42,803 bases of DNA from Candidatus Gastranaerophilales bacterium (lineage in GTDB: Bacteria > Cyanobacteriota > Vampirovibrionia > Gastranaerophilales > Gastranaerophilaceae). Shown piece by piece: positions 7,739 through 15,278 of this stretch (position 1 is its first letter; each line of letters begins with the position of its first letter). The translations under genes were made by a program, and so were the position numbers. The notes beneath the pieces are model-generated. The model saw nothing but the letters and a program-made list of their open reading frames with translations, was not told where the DNA came from and ran no database searches. The DNA is taken from the NCBI GenBank assembly GCA_944326515.1, contig CALVEI010000013.1, positions 1 to 42,803 of the forward strand. The letters run 5' to 3'.

Positions 7739-9289
7739 TCAACTTTTAGACTTATTACTTTTGCCATATAAAAGAAGCAGGGGCAAACACACCAAAGTAA
7801 TAAGCCCCCAAACCCTAAAGGTTTCTATATAAGCTGAGAGTGTTGATTGTTGTATAAGCTGGTTATAGAGCATCCCCTGTGCTTTAGCCTGAGCAACAGA
7901 AAATACATCATACTGACACAAATAAGATGTTAAAGCAGAGAGTCTTTCCATATAAACATTATTTTGAGTATTTAAATATTCAACAAGATTGTGCTGAAAA
8001 GCTTGTGAATACCTTGAAACCATTGTTGCAACAAGCGATGTTCCTATAGCTGCACCGAGGTTTTTTATCAAGTTTTGCACACCGCTTGCATTCGTCATTT
8101 GAGCATTACTTATTGTATCCATTGATACTGTTGTTAAAACAGTTATGGTCAAACCAACAGAAAAGCCAAAAATCACATTTGGAACAATAATATTTATCAT
8201 TGAAAACTCAAGGTTCAAAAAACCGAACATTAAACTCGACACAGCCAAGCAAACTATGCCGACCAAAGCAAATATTCGAAAATCAAACATTTTATTGGTA
8301 AGGCTGTATAAAGTAATAGCAGCTACAGACCCAAACCCTCTAGGCATAAGAGAATAACCACTCCAAAAAGCATTGTATCCCATCAAATTTTGTAAAAACA
8401 AAGGCATTATAGTAGTCGAAGCATACAACACCATATTTGCAATAACCAAAATTATTGTCCCCAAAACAAAGTTTTTGTCTTTAAAAACAGACAAATCAAT
8501 AATAGAATCTTTTTGAACTATCTGAGAATAAATGAACAAAACCATTGCAATCATTGATATTGCAAAGGTCCAACATATCCACTCAGACCCAAACCAATCT
8601 GCATTATTTCCCTTATCTAAAAACACTTGAAAAGTAACAAGCCAAACAATCAAAAACAAAAAACCTATGTAATCAATCTTTGCATCGGCTTGTTTTTGAG
8701 CATAAGGAGGGTCAAAAATCCACAATTTAGAAGTTATTGCCGCTAGAATACCAAACGGAATGTTTATAAAAAATATCCAATTCCAAGACCAATTATCAGT
8801 AAGCCAACCGCCCAAAATAGGCCCTATTACAGGAGCAACAACTACGCCAAATCCAAAAATAGACATAGCTAGTGCTCTTTTTTCAAGAGGAAATGCCTCT
8901 AACAAAATAGCTTGAGAAACAGGTAACAAAGCGCCACCACCAAGCCCCTGCAGAATTCTTGAAAAAATCATCATATCTAATGATGTGGACATACCGCATA
9001 GTAAAGAAGCAAAAGTAAATAACAATATGCAAGCAATAAAAAACTGTTTTCTTCCAAAAAATTTAGAAAACCAATCAACAGATGGTACAACAATACCACT
9101 TGCAATCAAATAACTTGTTAAAATCCAAGTTGCTTCATCATTACTGGAAGAAAAACTCCCAGCCATCTGCGGTAAAGCTACGTTTGCTATTGTGCCGTCA
9201 AGTACAAATATAAACGTTGCTGTCATAACAGCAATAGTTGTTAGCCAAGGATTTATTGTTTTTACAGTATTATTATCAGTCATTTTCAT
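7739..9289 (-). CDS. DHA2-family MFS drug exporter (EmrB/QacA type)
   Basis: 516 residues with about 14 membrane helices, the size and layout of proton-driven DHA2 multidrug exporters. Helix 1 holds the family signature FVLDGTIANVALP, followed by SFSSSNDEATWILTSYLI, the GRKQFF loop, and motif C-like GFGVVVAPVIGPILGGWL in helix 5. It closely resembles the EmrB at 12089-13687 in the same window, including the C-terminal YNQLIQQSTLSAY segment, so the two are paralogs. Unlike that copy it has no adaptor (EmrA) gene beside it. It is the second gene behind the MarR regulator at 9292-9756, with two bases between them, and is therefore probably induced when that repressor binds its ligand. Substrate unknown. 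Confidence 0.93.
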   Translation of the reverse strand: MKMTDNNTVKTINPWLTTIAVMTATFIFVLDGTIANVALPQMAGSFSSSNDEATWILTSYLIASGIVVPSVDWFSKFFGRKQFFIACILLFTFASLLCGMSTSLDMMIFSRILQGLGGGALLPVSQAILLEAFPLEKRALAMSIFGFGVVVAPVIGPILGGWLTDNWSWNWIFFINIPFGILAAITSKLWIFDPPYAQKQADAKIDYIGFLFLIVWLVTFQVFLDKGNNADWFGSEWICWTFAISMIAMVLFIYSQIVQKDSIIDLSVFKDKNFVLGTIILVIANMVLYASTTIMPLFLQNLMGYNAFWSGYSLMPRGFGSVAAITLYSLTNKMFDFRIFALVGIVCLAVSSLMFGFLNLEFSMINIIVPNVIFGFSVGLTITVLTTVSMDTISNAQMTNASGVQNLIKNLGAAIGTSLVATMVSRYSQAFQHNLVEYLNTQNNVYMERLSALTSYLCQYDVFSVAQAKAQGMLYNQLIQQSTLSAYIETFRVWGLITLVCLPLLLLYGKSNKSKS

Positions 9290-9291
9290 TT

Positions 9292-9756
9292 TTAAATCTG
9301 TATATTTTCTTTTTCACTAATTTTAGAAATTATTTTGTTTAATGTATTCACAAATTGTTCCAAGTCATTAGCACTAAAAGATGACGTAAAGTCTTTCAAA
9401 TCCCCTTTCAAAACAGGAGAAAGTTCATCTACAACTTTTTGTCCTTTTTCCGTAATTTTAATCATTTTTACAGGACGCTTTGATTTAGTAGTTGATATTC
9501 TTTTTATGAGTGATTTTTTTTCAAGAATAGAAACTATTCTTGTAACATTAGATCTGTCTTTCAATAGTATTTTGGCTAAATCTCGCTGACAAATATCACT
9601 ACTTAAAGCAATAGCATCAAGAGCTATAAACTGATCAATTGTCAAATCAGCCCCCAAGCGATGTAACACAGAAGAACCGTGTAACCTAAAGTACACAGAA
9701 GCTTTATCCACAAGATACGGCAAACACTCCGCATAACGTTCCGAAAAACCATCCAT
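9292..9756 (-). CDS. MarR-family transcriptional regulator
   Basis: 154 residues, usual for MarR dimers. The winged helix spans about 45-115: a recognition helix with ICQRDLAKILLKDRSNVTRI, a wing around STTKSKRPVKMIKITEKGQ, and flanking dimerisation helices. It is the first gene of an operon with the DHA2 exporter. The start ATG 9756 lies three bases after a tandem repeat of a 14-bp dyad that overlaps the expected transcription start and includes the GGAG Shine-Dalgarno. Autorepression relieved by a pump substrate is the standard behaviour of this arrangement and is inferred here. Confidence 0.93.
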   Translation of the reverse strand: MDGFSERYAECLPYLVDKASVYFRLHGSSVLHRLGADLTIDQFIALDAIALSSDICQRDLAKILLKDRSNVTRIVSILEKKSLIKRISTTKSKRPVKMIKITEKGQKVVDELSPVLKGDLKDFTSSFSANDLEQFVNTLNKIISKISEKENIQI

Positions 9757-9759
9757 TGT

Positions 9760-9789
9760 GTTGTAACTCCAACATGTTGTAATTCCAAC
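9760..9789. promoter_or_regulatory. Tandem MarR operator, two 14-bp dyads
   Basis: Two copies of GTTG-N6-CAAC, at 9760-9773 and 9776-9789, differ at one position and repeat with a 16-base period. They lie between the -10 and the start codon of the MarR gene. Read on the minus strand, the proximal copy contains GGAG ten bases before the ATG, so one site would cover both operator and ribosome-binding site. Confidence 0.75.
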
Positions 9790-9792
9790 ACA

Positions 9793-9821
9793 ATTGTATT
9801 AATTTTATTTCAATTAGTCAA
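9793..9821 (-). promoter_or_regulatory. Promoter of the MarR-exporter operon
   Basis: Minus strand TTGACT (9821-9816), a 17-base spacer, TACAAT (9798-9793). This is the best sigma-70-type promoter in the window. The predicted start falls within the distal operator dyad, which fits repression by a downstream-bound regulator. Confidence 0.75.
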
Positions 9822-9853
9822 CAAATTAACATGTAATAATTCTATAATTACGC

Positions 9854-9859
9854 TATAAT
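9854..9859 (+). promoter_or_regulatory. -10 element for the zinc-finger/lptF operon, leaderless geometry
   Basis: TATAAT with seven bases to ATG 9867; the preferred purine start is the A of the start codon or one base before it. There is no Shine-Dalgarno. A second TATAAT occurs at 9843-9848 and would give only a short leader. No convincing -35 at 17 bases. Confidence 0.45.
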
Positions 9860-9866
9860 AATTCTT

Positions 9867-10187
9867 ATGGATAAAGAAAAAGAATTACAAATTATAGAAG
9901 ATATGCAAGCAGTTGTTGCTCAAATGAAAGCAGACGACATTGAAGAAAACCCTGACTGCGAATTTGAAGGCTTTGACTGCCAATGCTGCGGAGAAGAAAA
10001 ATCTTTGGCAGGCTCTGTCGTTTACGACGGCATAAGAATTTGCAATGATTGCGTTTTACTTGCAGAAATCGGTTTTGCACTGGGCAAAATAAACAACATT
10101 CAAGATCTAATTAAAAATATGGAAGACAAAAAATTAGAAGCCCAATGCAACTTCCTAAAACAAGAAGAACTGGGACAAAATAACTAA
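9867..10187 (+). CDS. Small protein with ClpX-type C4 zinc finger
   Basis: 106 residues. The centre holds CQCCG and then, after 17 residues, CNDCV. This is C-x2-C-G-x16-C-x2-C, the same spacing class and flanking residues (Gly after the second Cys, Ile before the third, Val after the fourth) as the zinc-binding domain at the N-terminus of ClpX. The AAA+ ATPase part of ClpX is absent. The N-terminal 25 residues are acidic helix and the C-terminal 35 another charged helix. It is followed three bases later by an LptF/LptG-type permease with no ribosome-binding site of its own, so the two are probably translationally coupled. ClpX zinc domains dimerise and bind adaptors or substrates; a stand-alone version might be an adaptor. 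That is inference. Confidence 0.75.
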   Translation: MDKEKELQIIEDMQAVVAQMKADDIEENPDCEFEGFDCQCCGEEKSLAGSVVYDGIRICNDCVLLAEIGFALGKINNIQDLIKNMEDKKLEAQCNFLKQEELGQNN

Positions 10188-10190
10188 AAA

Positions 10191-11324
10191 ATGCATAACA
10201 AAATATTAGATAAATTAACAATATTAGACAGATATATCCTCTTACAAGTCTTGGAAATATTCATAATGGGGATTGTAATATTTACGTCTATTATTTTTGC
10301 GTCAGATACATTCATTACTCTTATTAAACAGATTACGTTATATGGTATCCCGTTTAATATTGCAATGATGATAGTTTTGTTAAACCTGCCTCAAGTATTT
10401 GTAATGGCAATACCTATGAGTGTTTTGTTTTCAACTGTAATGACGTTGAACAGATTGAGTCTTTCTTCAGAAATTACAGTTATGAGAGCTTGCGGTATCG
10501 GTTTAAACCGTATTGCAAAACCAATATTTATTTTTGCTGCAGCAATGACGCTTTTAACTTTTATAATTAACGAAACAATTGTTCCGATAACAAATTCTCA
10601 ATCAAAAACTCTTGCAGTTTGGGCATTAGGTCAAAAAAATATTCCAAACGGAAAACAAAATTTTACCTTTAAAGAAATTAAAACTGATGAAAACGGATAT
10701 AAATCAATGAAACGACTTTTCTTTGTCCAAAGATGTGAAGATAACACACTAAAGAACGTTTCTGTTGTTGATTTTTCAAATCCTAAAACAATACAAGTTA
10801 TTCAATCACAAACAGGTAAAACAAGCCCTGAAGGCTGGCAGTTTAATAGAGGTGCAGCCTACACAATGGATAAAGATCAAAAAGTGTTAAACACAACTTG
10901 GTTTGATCAGTCTGTTGTGGATTTTGGTATGGATGTTAAAGACGCACTAACAGAAGATGAAGCAACACAATATAACGTAATTGCTTTGTGGAAATATGTT
11001 GAACACAACGCAAAAAAACATGACGAAAAAATGCAATCTTTGTTTAAGATAGAACTTCACAACAAATTTGCATTCCCTTTTACTACAATTGTTCTTGTTT
11101 TACTTGGTGTTCCTTTGGCAATTACCCCACCACGTGTTAGATACAACAGAGGTTTCTTGTTCAGTATCTTGATTATATTCTTATACTACCTTTTAAGAGC
11201 ATTATCTCTGTCTTTTGGTGAAAATATGGCAGTGTCACCATTCTTGGCCGCTTGGATTCCAAACTTTGTATTGATAATACTCGGATCTATTCTTTATTAC
11301 AGAAAAGTTTATACAATCACTTAA
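10191..11324 (+). CDS. LptF/LptG-family permease (YjgP/YjgQ)
   Basis: 377 residues, standard length. It is the inner-membrane part of the LptB2FG transporter that extracts lipopolysaccharide and hands it to the LptC/A bridge. There are three N-terminal membrane helices (about 17-38, 50-85, 103-128), a periplasmic beta-rich domain (about 135-265) and three C-terminal helices (about 285-375). The conserved early segment LDRYILLQVLEIFIMGI and the cytoplasmic coupling loop MTLNRLSLSSEITVMRACGIG are clear. It cannot be assigned to F or G alone; many non-proteobacteria have one gene here. Its stop overlaps the stop of the convergent thioesterase gene by four bases (TTAA). Confidence 0.9.
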   Translation: MHNKILDKLTILDRYILLQVLEIFIMGIVIFTSIIFASDTFITLIKQITLYGIPFNIAMMIVLLNLPQVFVMAIPMSVLFSTVMTLNRLSLSSEITVMRACGIGLNRIAKPIFIFAAAMTLLTFIINETIVPITNSQSKTLAVWALGQKNIPNGKQNFTFKEIKTDENGYKSMKRLFFVQRCEDNTLKNVSVVDFSNPKTIQVIQSQTGKTSPEGWQFNRGAAYTMDKDQKVLNTTWFDQSVVDFGMDVKDALTEDEATQYNVIALWKYVEHNAKKHDEKMQSLFKIELHNKFAFPFTTIVLVLLGVPLAITPPRVRYNRGFLFSILIIFLYYLLRALSLSFGENMAVSPFLAAWIPNFVLIILGSILYYRKVYTIT

Positions 11325-12073
11325 ACCTTATTCCACTGTATTTTTAAAGACGCAAGCTCTTCACCGCTAATATTGTCATTTATACAGTGCAAAGTATAAA
11401 CACTGCCATTTTCTGTAATCTTTTGAACGACAGAAACAACTTTCGCATCAAATGATATTTCTTTTTTGTATTTAATATCAATAACTTTGGGCAAGTATGA
11501 CATTCTAAAATCAACAGGCAAAACTTCTAACGCCCAAGTAATGTATTTGCTATTATTTACGTGTTTATTTACATCAATATCATCAAAACTTACATCAAAT
11601 TCCTTTTGATAATTAACTTCACTTAAAGATTCAATTTTACCATATTCTAAATCACCTAAACGTGGCTCAAAATTTTTAATAAACCCCAAAGTTTTTTGCA
11701 TTGGCAAAATCTTTCTTGTAATTATATCAATCAATGCCCAAGCAGAAATGACTTTTCCCAACAACTCATTTTGAGACGAATAAAGTTCAAAATCGCGAAA
11801 AGCATACAACTTAGTTGTTCCTCGAGATTCTGTCTTTATAATTAGCTTATTCAAATTTTTCAAATCTTTATACAATTCAATGTGGTACTTTAAAACAACC
11901 CAAGCATAATTTTTCGGAAAAATATAACTTGGTCCAAAGCCCAAAGATTCTGCACTGATTGTTGCTATATCTTGCAACAAATTTAATAAGCTGGACTCTT
12001 TTAATTGAGAATTAAGATTTTGCTCGTAATATTTAATTTCATATTCTTTAACAAGAACATTATCAAGAACCAT
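11321..12073 (-). CDS. Acyl-ACP thioesterase (FatA/FatB family)
   Basis: 250 residues in two hotdog domains, the usual bacterial length. It hydrolyses acyl-ACP to release free fatty acid. The second domain carries DIDVNKHVNN, with D167, N169 and H171 matching the Asp-x-Asn-x-His catalytic set of plant FatB enzymes. The first domain has LLNLLQDIATISAESLG and VLKYHIELYKD as in PF01643. It is the last gene of the MarR-EmrA-EmrB operon: 15 bases after emrB, with AAGGA nine bases before its ATG. This placement, not its sequence, suggests that the released fatty acid is what the pump exports or that the enzyme feeds the inducer. Chain-length preference cannot be read by eye. Confidence 0.93.
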   Translation of the reverse strand: MVLDNVLVKEYEIKYYEQNLNSQLKESSLLNLLQDIATISAESLGFGPSYIFPKNYAWVVLKYHIELYKDLKNLNKLIIKTESRGTTKLYAFRDFELYSSQNELLGKVISAWALIDIITRKILPMQKTLGFIKNFEPRLGDLEYGKIESLSEVNYQKEFDVSFDDIDVNKHVNNSKYITWALEVLPVDFRMSYLPKVIDIKYKKEISFDAKVVSVVQKITENGSVYTLHCINDNISGEELASLKIQWNKV

Positions 12074-12088
12074 AGGACAAATTCCTTT

Positions 12089-13687
12089 TTATTTTGCAGG
12101 CAGAGGAGCTTCTACTTTTGCGCTTTTCTGCTTTTTATATTTTACCTTTTGGAACAAGAAGATTAAAGGAGTAAGCACAATCAGCATAATTGCAAAAATT
12201 TTAAAACAATCCATATATGCTAACAATGTAGATTGTTGAATCAACTGTTTATATGCCATAGTATTAGCTTTAATATCAGATAAAGCCTGACCTGACATCA
12301 TTGCAATACCAGCCTGCATAGCATTGACCTTTTCCACAAAACCTGAATGAGAATATGTAAGATTTCTTATAAGATGTGTTTGGTGAACCTGACTCATACG
12401 AGAAACCATTGTACTTACGGCAGAAGTACCTATTGCACCCCCAACACTTTTGGCGAGGTTAAAAACACCTGTTGCATTTGTCATTTGATTATTTTTAAGA
12501 GTAACAAAAGCAATAGTCATAAGAGGTATCATTACCAACGAAAAAGCAGCACCGCAAACAATATTAGGGATAATAATATTCGACATGGAAATTTGCAAAT
12601 TCAATGTACCAAACATTATATTAGAAAGTGCTAAAACCAACATTCCAACGGTAATAACCCACCTTTGATCTACCCTATTTGCAAGAATTGCACAAATAAC
12701 AAGCCCTGTTAGAGACCCAAAACCGCGAGGGCTGATTGCCAAACCGCTTAAAGTTGCGGTATATCCCATTAACTGTTGCAAAAACAAAGGCAAAATAGCC
12801 AACGTAGAATACAAAACAGCACCAATAACAAAGTGCAGAACCGTACCTATTGCAAAGTTTTTATCTTTAAATACTTTTAAATCAACTATAGGTTCTTTTA
12901 TGACAAGTTCTCTGACAACAAAGGCTATAAAAGTCACAGCAACAACCGCTGCAGACCATCTTACCCAGCTGGAGCCAAACCAATCTGATTTTTGACCGTT
13001 ATCAAGTATTATTTGCAAAACAAACAGCCATATTATTAAAAATATAAATCCCCAATAATCGACTGATTTAACCTTACCTTTTCTTGCGTATGGTGGATCT
13101 TCAATAAACTTTTTGATAAGCCATAAAGATACAAAACCTATTGGCACATTGATAAGAAATATCCAATGCCAAGAATAAGTATCTGTAATCCAACCACCTA
13201 AAGTAGGGCCGATAATCGGAGCAAATATTACCCCAAAGCCAAAAACAGACATTGCAACGCCACGTTCTTCAGGAGGAAACTCTTCCATCATAACAGCCTG
13301 AGAAATTGGCATAATAGCACCGCCACCGACACCTTGAATAACACGTGCAATAATAAGCATTGTCATACTCGTTGCCATACCACAAAGAGCAGATGCTATT
13401 GTAAATAAAAAAGTTGATAATAACAAAAAGTTTTTACGACCCATCAAAGTTGAAAACCAAGCAGTTGACGGGATAATAACACCGTTAGCAACAAGGTAAC
13501 TTGTTAAAACCCAAGTTGATTCGTCCCTTGTTGCAGAAAAAGATCCGGCAATATGAGGCAAAGCTACGTTAGCAATAGAAGAATCCAACACAACCATGAA
13601 GATTGTAAGCATTACTGCGCCGGCACTAAGCCAAGGATTTTTACCTGATCTTTCTTCTTCAGTTGTTATTATTGCTTCGTTACTCAT
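12089..13687 (-). CDS. emrB: EmrB-type DHA2 multidrug exporter
   Basis: 532 residues with about 14 membrane helices. Residues 28-45 give MVVLDSSIANVALPHIAG, the DHA2 motif D1 region; RVIQGVGGGAIMPISQA and GFGVIFAPIIGPTLGGW follow. The start ATG overlaps the last base of the emrA stop (TAATG), giving coupled synthesis of pump and adaptor. With EmrA upstream and a divergent TolC-like gene, it forms a complete tripartite efflux set spanning the envelope. The same family includes FarB, a fatty-acid exporter, which is relevant because a thioesterase follows. Close paralog of the exporter at 7739-9289. Confidence 0.94.
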   Translation of the reverse strand: MSNEAIITTEEERSGKNPWLSAGAVMLTIFMVVLDSSIANVALPHIAGSFSATRDESTWVLTSYLVANGVIIPSTAWFSTLMGRKNFLLLSTFLFTIASALCGMATSMTMLIIARVIQGVGGGAIMPISQAVMMEEFPPEERGVAMSVFGFGVIFAPIIGPTLGGWITDTYSWHWIFLINVPIGFVSLWLIKKFIEDPPYARKGKVKSVDYWGFIFLIIWLFVLQIILDNGQKSDWFGSSWVRWSAAVVAVTFIAFVVRELVIKEPIVDLKVFKDKNFAIGTVLHFVIGAVLYSTLAILPLFLQQLMGYTATLSGLAISPRGFGSLTGLVICAILANRVDQRWVITVGMLVLALSNIMFGTLNLQISMSNIIIPNIVCGAAFSLVMIPLMTIAFVTLKNNQMTNATGVFNLAKSVGGAIGTSAVSTMVSRMSQVHQTHLIRNLTYSHSGFVEKVNAMQAGIAMMSGQALSDIKANTMAYKQLIQQSTLLAYMDCFKIFAIMLIVLTPLIFLFQKVKYKKQKSAKVEAPLPAK

Positions 13688-14712
13688 TATTTAACCAATA
13701 CTTTTGGAACAACACTCATGCCAGGTTCAATACTGTATTGAGGATCTAACGGCTGAGTAAATATAATTTTTACAGGAACTCTTTGTACTACTTTTACGTA
13801 GCTACCAACAGCATTTTCCGGAGGAAACATACTTGTTTTAGCTCCTGTACTTGATTGTATTGAGTCAACCTTACCTACAAGTTTCAGATGAGGATATGCA
13901 TCAACTTTGATTTTTACTTTTTGACCTACTCTGATTTTATTCAACTGAGTTTCTTTAAAGTTAGCAACTACCCATCTTTTGTCTGGAACAATAGAGAATA
14001 AAGGAGCTCCTGCATTAATAAAAGCACCTTCTTCAGCAGAACGATTTGTTATTTTTCCATCATCTGAAGCATATATTTTTGTATAAGACAACTCAAGCTG
14101 AGCTTGTTTCATTGCTGCTTCGAGTCTTCTTAACTCCGCGTCAGCAACTTTGTTTTTTTCTTTAGAAAAAACAGCTTGTTGAGCAGCCGCATAATTAGCT
14201 TTTGCTAAATCAAATTTTGATTTTGCTTTGTCATATTCCTGTTGAGAAACAGCACCTTTTTCAAAAAGATTTTTATATCTGTCATAATCTTGTTGAGCAA
14301 CTTTTAAATCAGTTTCTGCTGCATTTTTATCAACAACTGCAGATTTTTGTTTATACAAAGCCATTTCGTAAGCAGCTTTAGCTTGATCATAACGAACTTT
14401 GTAGTCTCTATCATCAATTTGCAAAAGCAAATCACCTTTTTTAACATGTTGGTTATCATCTATATATAGTTTTTCTATGATACCTGTGACTTTAGGACTT
14501 ATTCTAACAATATGACCTTCTACAAAAGCGTCATCAGTAGTTTCAAATGTTGAAAAATATAACCAACCCAACAAACACAAAACTACAATTATTATAGAAG
14601 GAATCAAAAATCTCTTTTTCACAACCTTTTTTGTTTTTTTCTTTCTGGATGGTTTCTCTGTTGAGTCAGAAGCTGACGCCATAACTTCATCTTTATTATT
14701 GTTCTCTTCCAT
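13687..14712 (-). CDS. emrA: EmrA/HlyD-type periplasmic adaptor
   Basis: 341 residues. Layout: basic cytoplasmic tail 1-34, one membrane helix 35-54, then TTDDAFVEGHIVRISPKVTG, the EmrA signature opening the barrel-sandwich (lipoyl-like) domain. Next come a long coiled-coil hairpin of about 100-200 rich in Ala, Lys and Gln, the second lipoyl half (SYTKIYASDDGKI) and a beta-barrel domain with VGQKVKIKVDAYP. It links the inner-membrane EmrB to an outer-membrane TolC-like channel. It lies between the MarR gene and emrB with an 11-base gap on the MarR side. A Shine-Dalgarno-like AAGGCGG precedes ATG 14712. Confidence 0.94.
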   Translation of the reverse strand: MEENNNKDEVMASASDSTEKPSRKKKTKKVVKKRFLIPSIIIVVLCLLGWLYFSTFETTDDAFVEGHIVRISPKVTGIIEKLYIDDNQHVKKGDLLLQIDDRDYKVRYDQAKAAYEMALYKQKSAVVDKNAAETDLKVAQQDYDRYKNLFEKGAVSQQEYDKAKSKFDLAKANYAAAQQAVFSKEKNKVADAELRRLEAAMKQAQLELSYTKIYASDDGKITNRSAEEGAFINAGAPLFSIVPDKRWVVANFKETQLNKIRVGQKVKIKVDAYPHLKLVGKVDSIQSSTGAKTSMFPPENAVGSYVKVVQRVPVKIIFTQPLDPQYSIEPGMSVVPKVLVK

Positions 14713-14723
14713 TTTTTACCGCC

Positions 14724-15185
14724 TTATTCATTTATTTTATATTCTTCTTCAATATTTTTTCTTACTTTTCTCAAAAGAGTTACAAGAGTAAGAATTTCTT
14801 CATCTGTCATCCCTTTATATTGAGCAGCATTCATCCTATCTTTTAAAGGTTTCGCTATTTTGACTTTTTCTAGTCCTTTTTCGGTTAAATATACTTTTAA
14901 TATTCTTCTGTTATTCTCGTCTTTTTCTCTTCTGATAAATTGGTTAGTTTCTAATATATCAATCATTCTCGTTATATTAGGACGGTCCTTTCCTAATATA
15001 TTGGCTATTTGGGTTTGATACAATCCATCCGTTAGCGACAAAAGGAGTAATATACCAAACTGCTCTCTAGTGATATCATCCACTCCATGAAGTTTTAACG
15101 TTTTTTGACTTGCAGCTCTATAAACAGAAGATGTTAAAGCCATCTCCAACCCTAAATCTATATCTACATTGTTTATTCTTTTCAA
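14724..15185 (-). CDS. MarR-family regulator of the Emr operon
   Basis: 153 residues starting at TTG 15185, behind AGGG/GAGA purine-rich sequence; a later ATG at 15143 would remove 14 residues and has less upstream support. The winged helix includes REQFGILLLLSLTDGLYQTQ, the recognition helix region LGKDRPNITRMIDILE, and a wing with RREKDENNRRILKVYLTEKG. Clearly related to but distinct from the MarR protein at 9292-9756. It heads the emrA-emrB-thioesterase operon and is divergent from the TolC-like gene. Two TTA-N6-TAA dyads lie in the shared intergenic region, so one protein could control both directions. The control is inferred. Confidence 0.9.
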   Translation of the reverse strand: MKRINNVDIDLGLEMALTSSVYRAASQKTLKLHGVDDITREQFGILLLLSLTDGLYQTQIANILGKDRPNITRMIDILETNQFIRREKDENNRRILKVYLTEKGLEKVKIAKPLKDRMNAAQYKGMTDEEILTLVTLLRKVRKNIEEEYKINE

Positions 15186-15203
15186 ATCTCTACCCTATCC
15201 AAA

Positions 15204-15234
15204 TGTTAGTATGATAACAATTACTATGCTAACA
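15204..15234. promoter_or_regulatory. Paired MarR-type operators between emr operon and TolC-like gene
   Basis: TGTTA-N6-TAACA at 15204-15219 is a perfect dyad. A second, less perfect copy (ATTA-N6-TAACA) lies at 15220-15234, centred 15 bases further on. They lie 19 bases from the MarR start codon and 45 from the TolC-like start, within the only non-coding stretch of the locus. Confidence 0.65.
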
Positions 15235-15278
15235 TGCGCAACTAAAAAAAACAACAAAAAAAAACGAAAGAGGCGTAT

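Noticed and set aside
12347-12634. 95-codon open frame on the plus strand within emrB
   Set aside because: Antisense shadow of a clear transporter gene; the translated sequence is rich in Cys, His and Asn without domain character.
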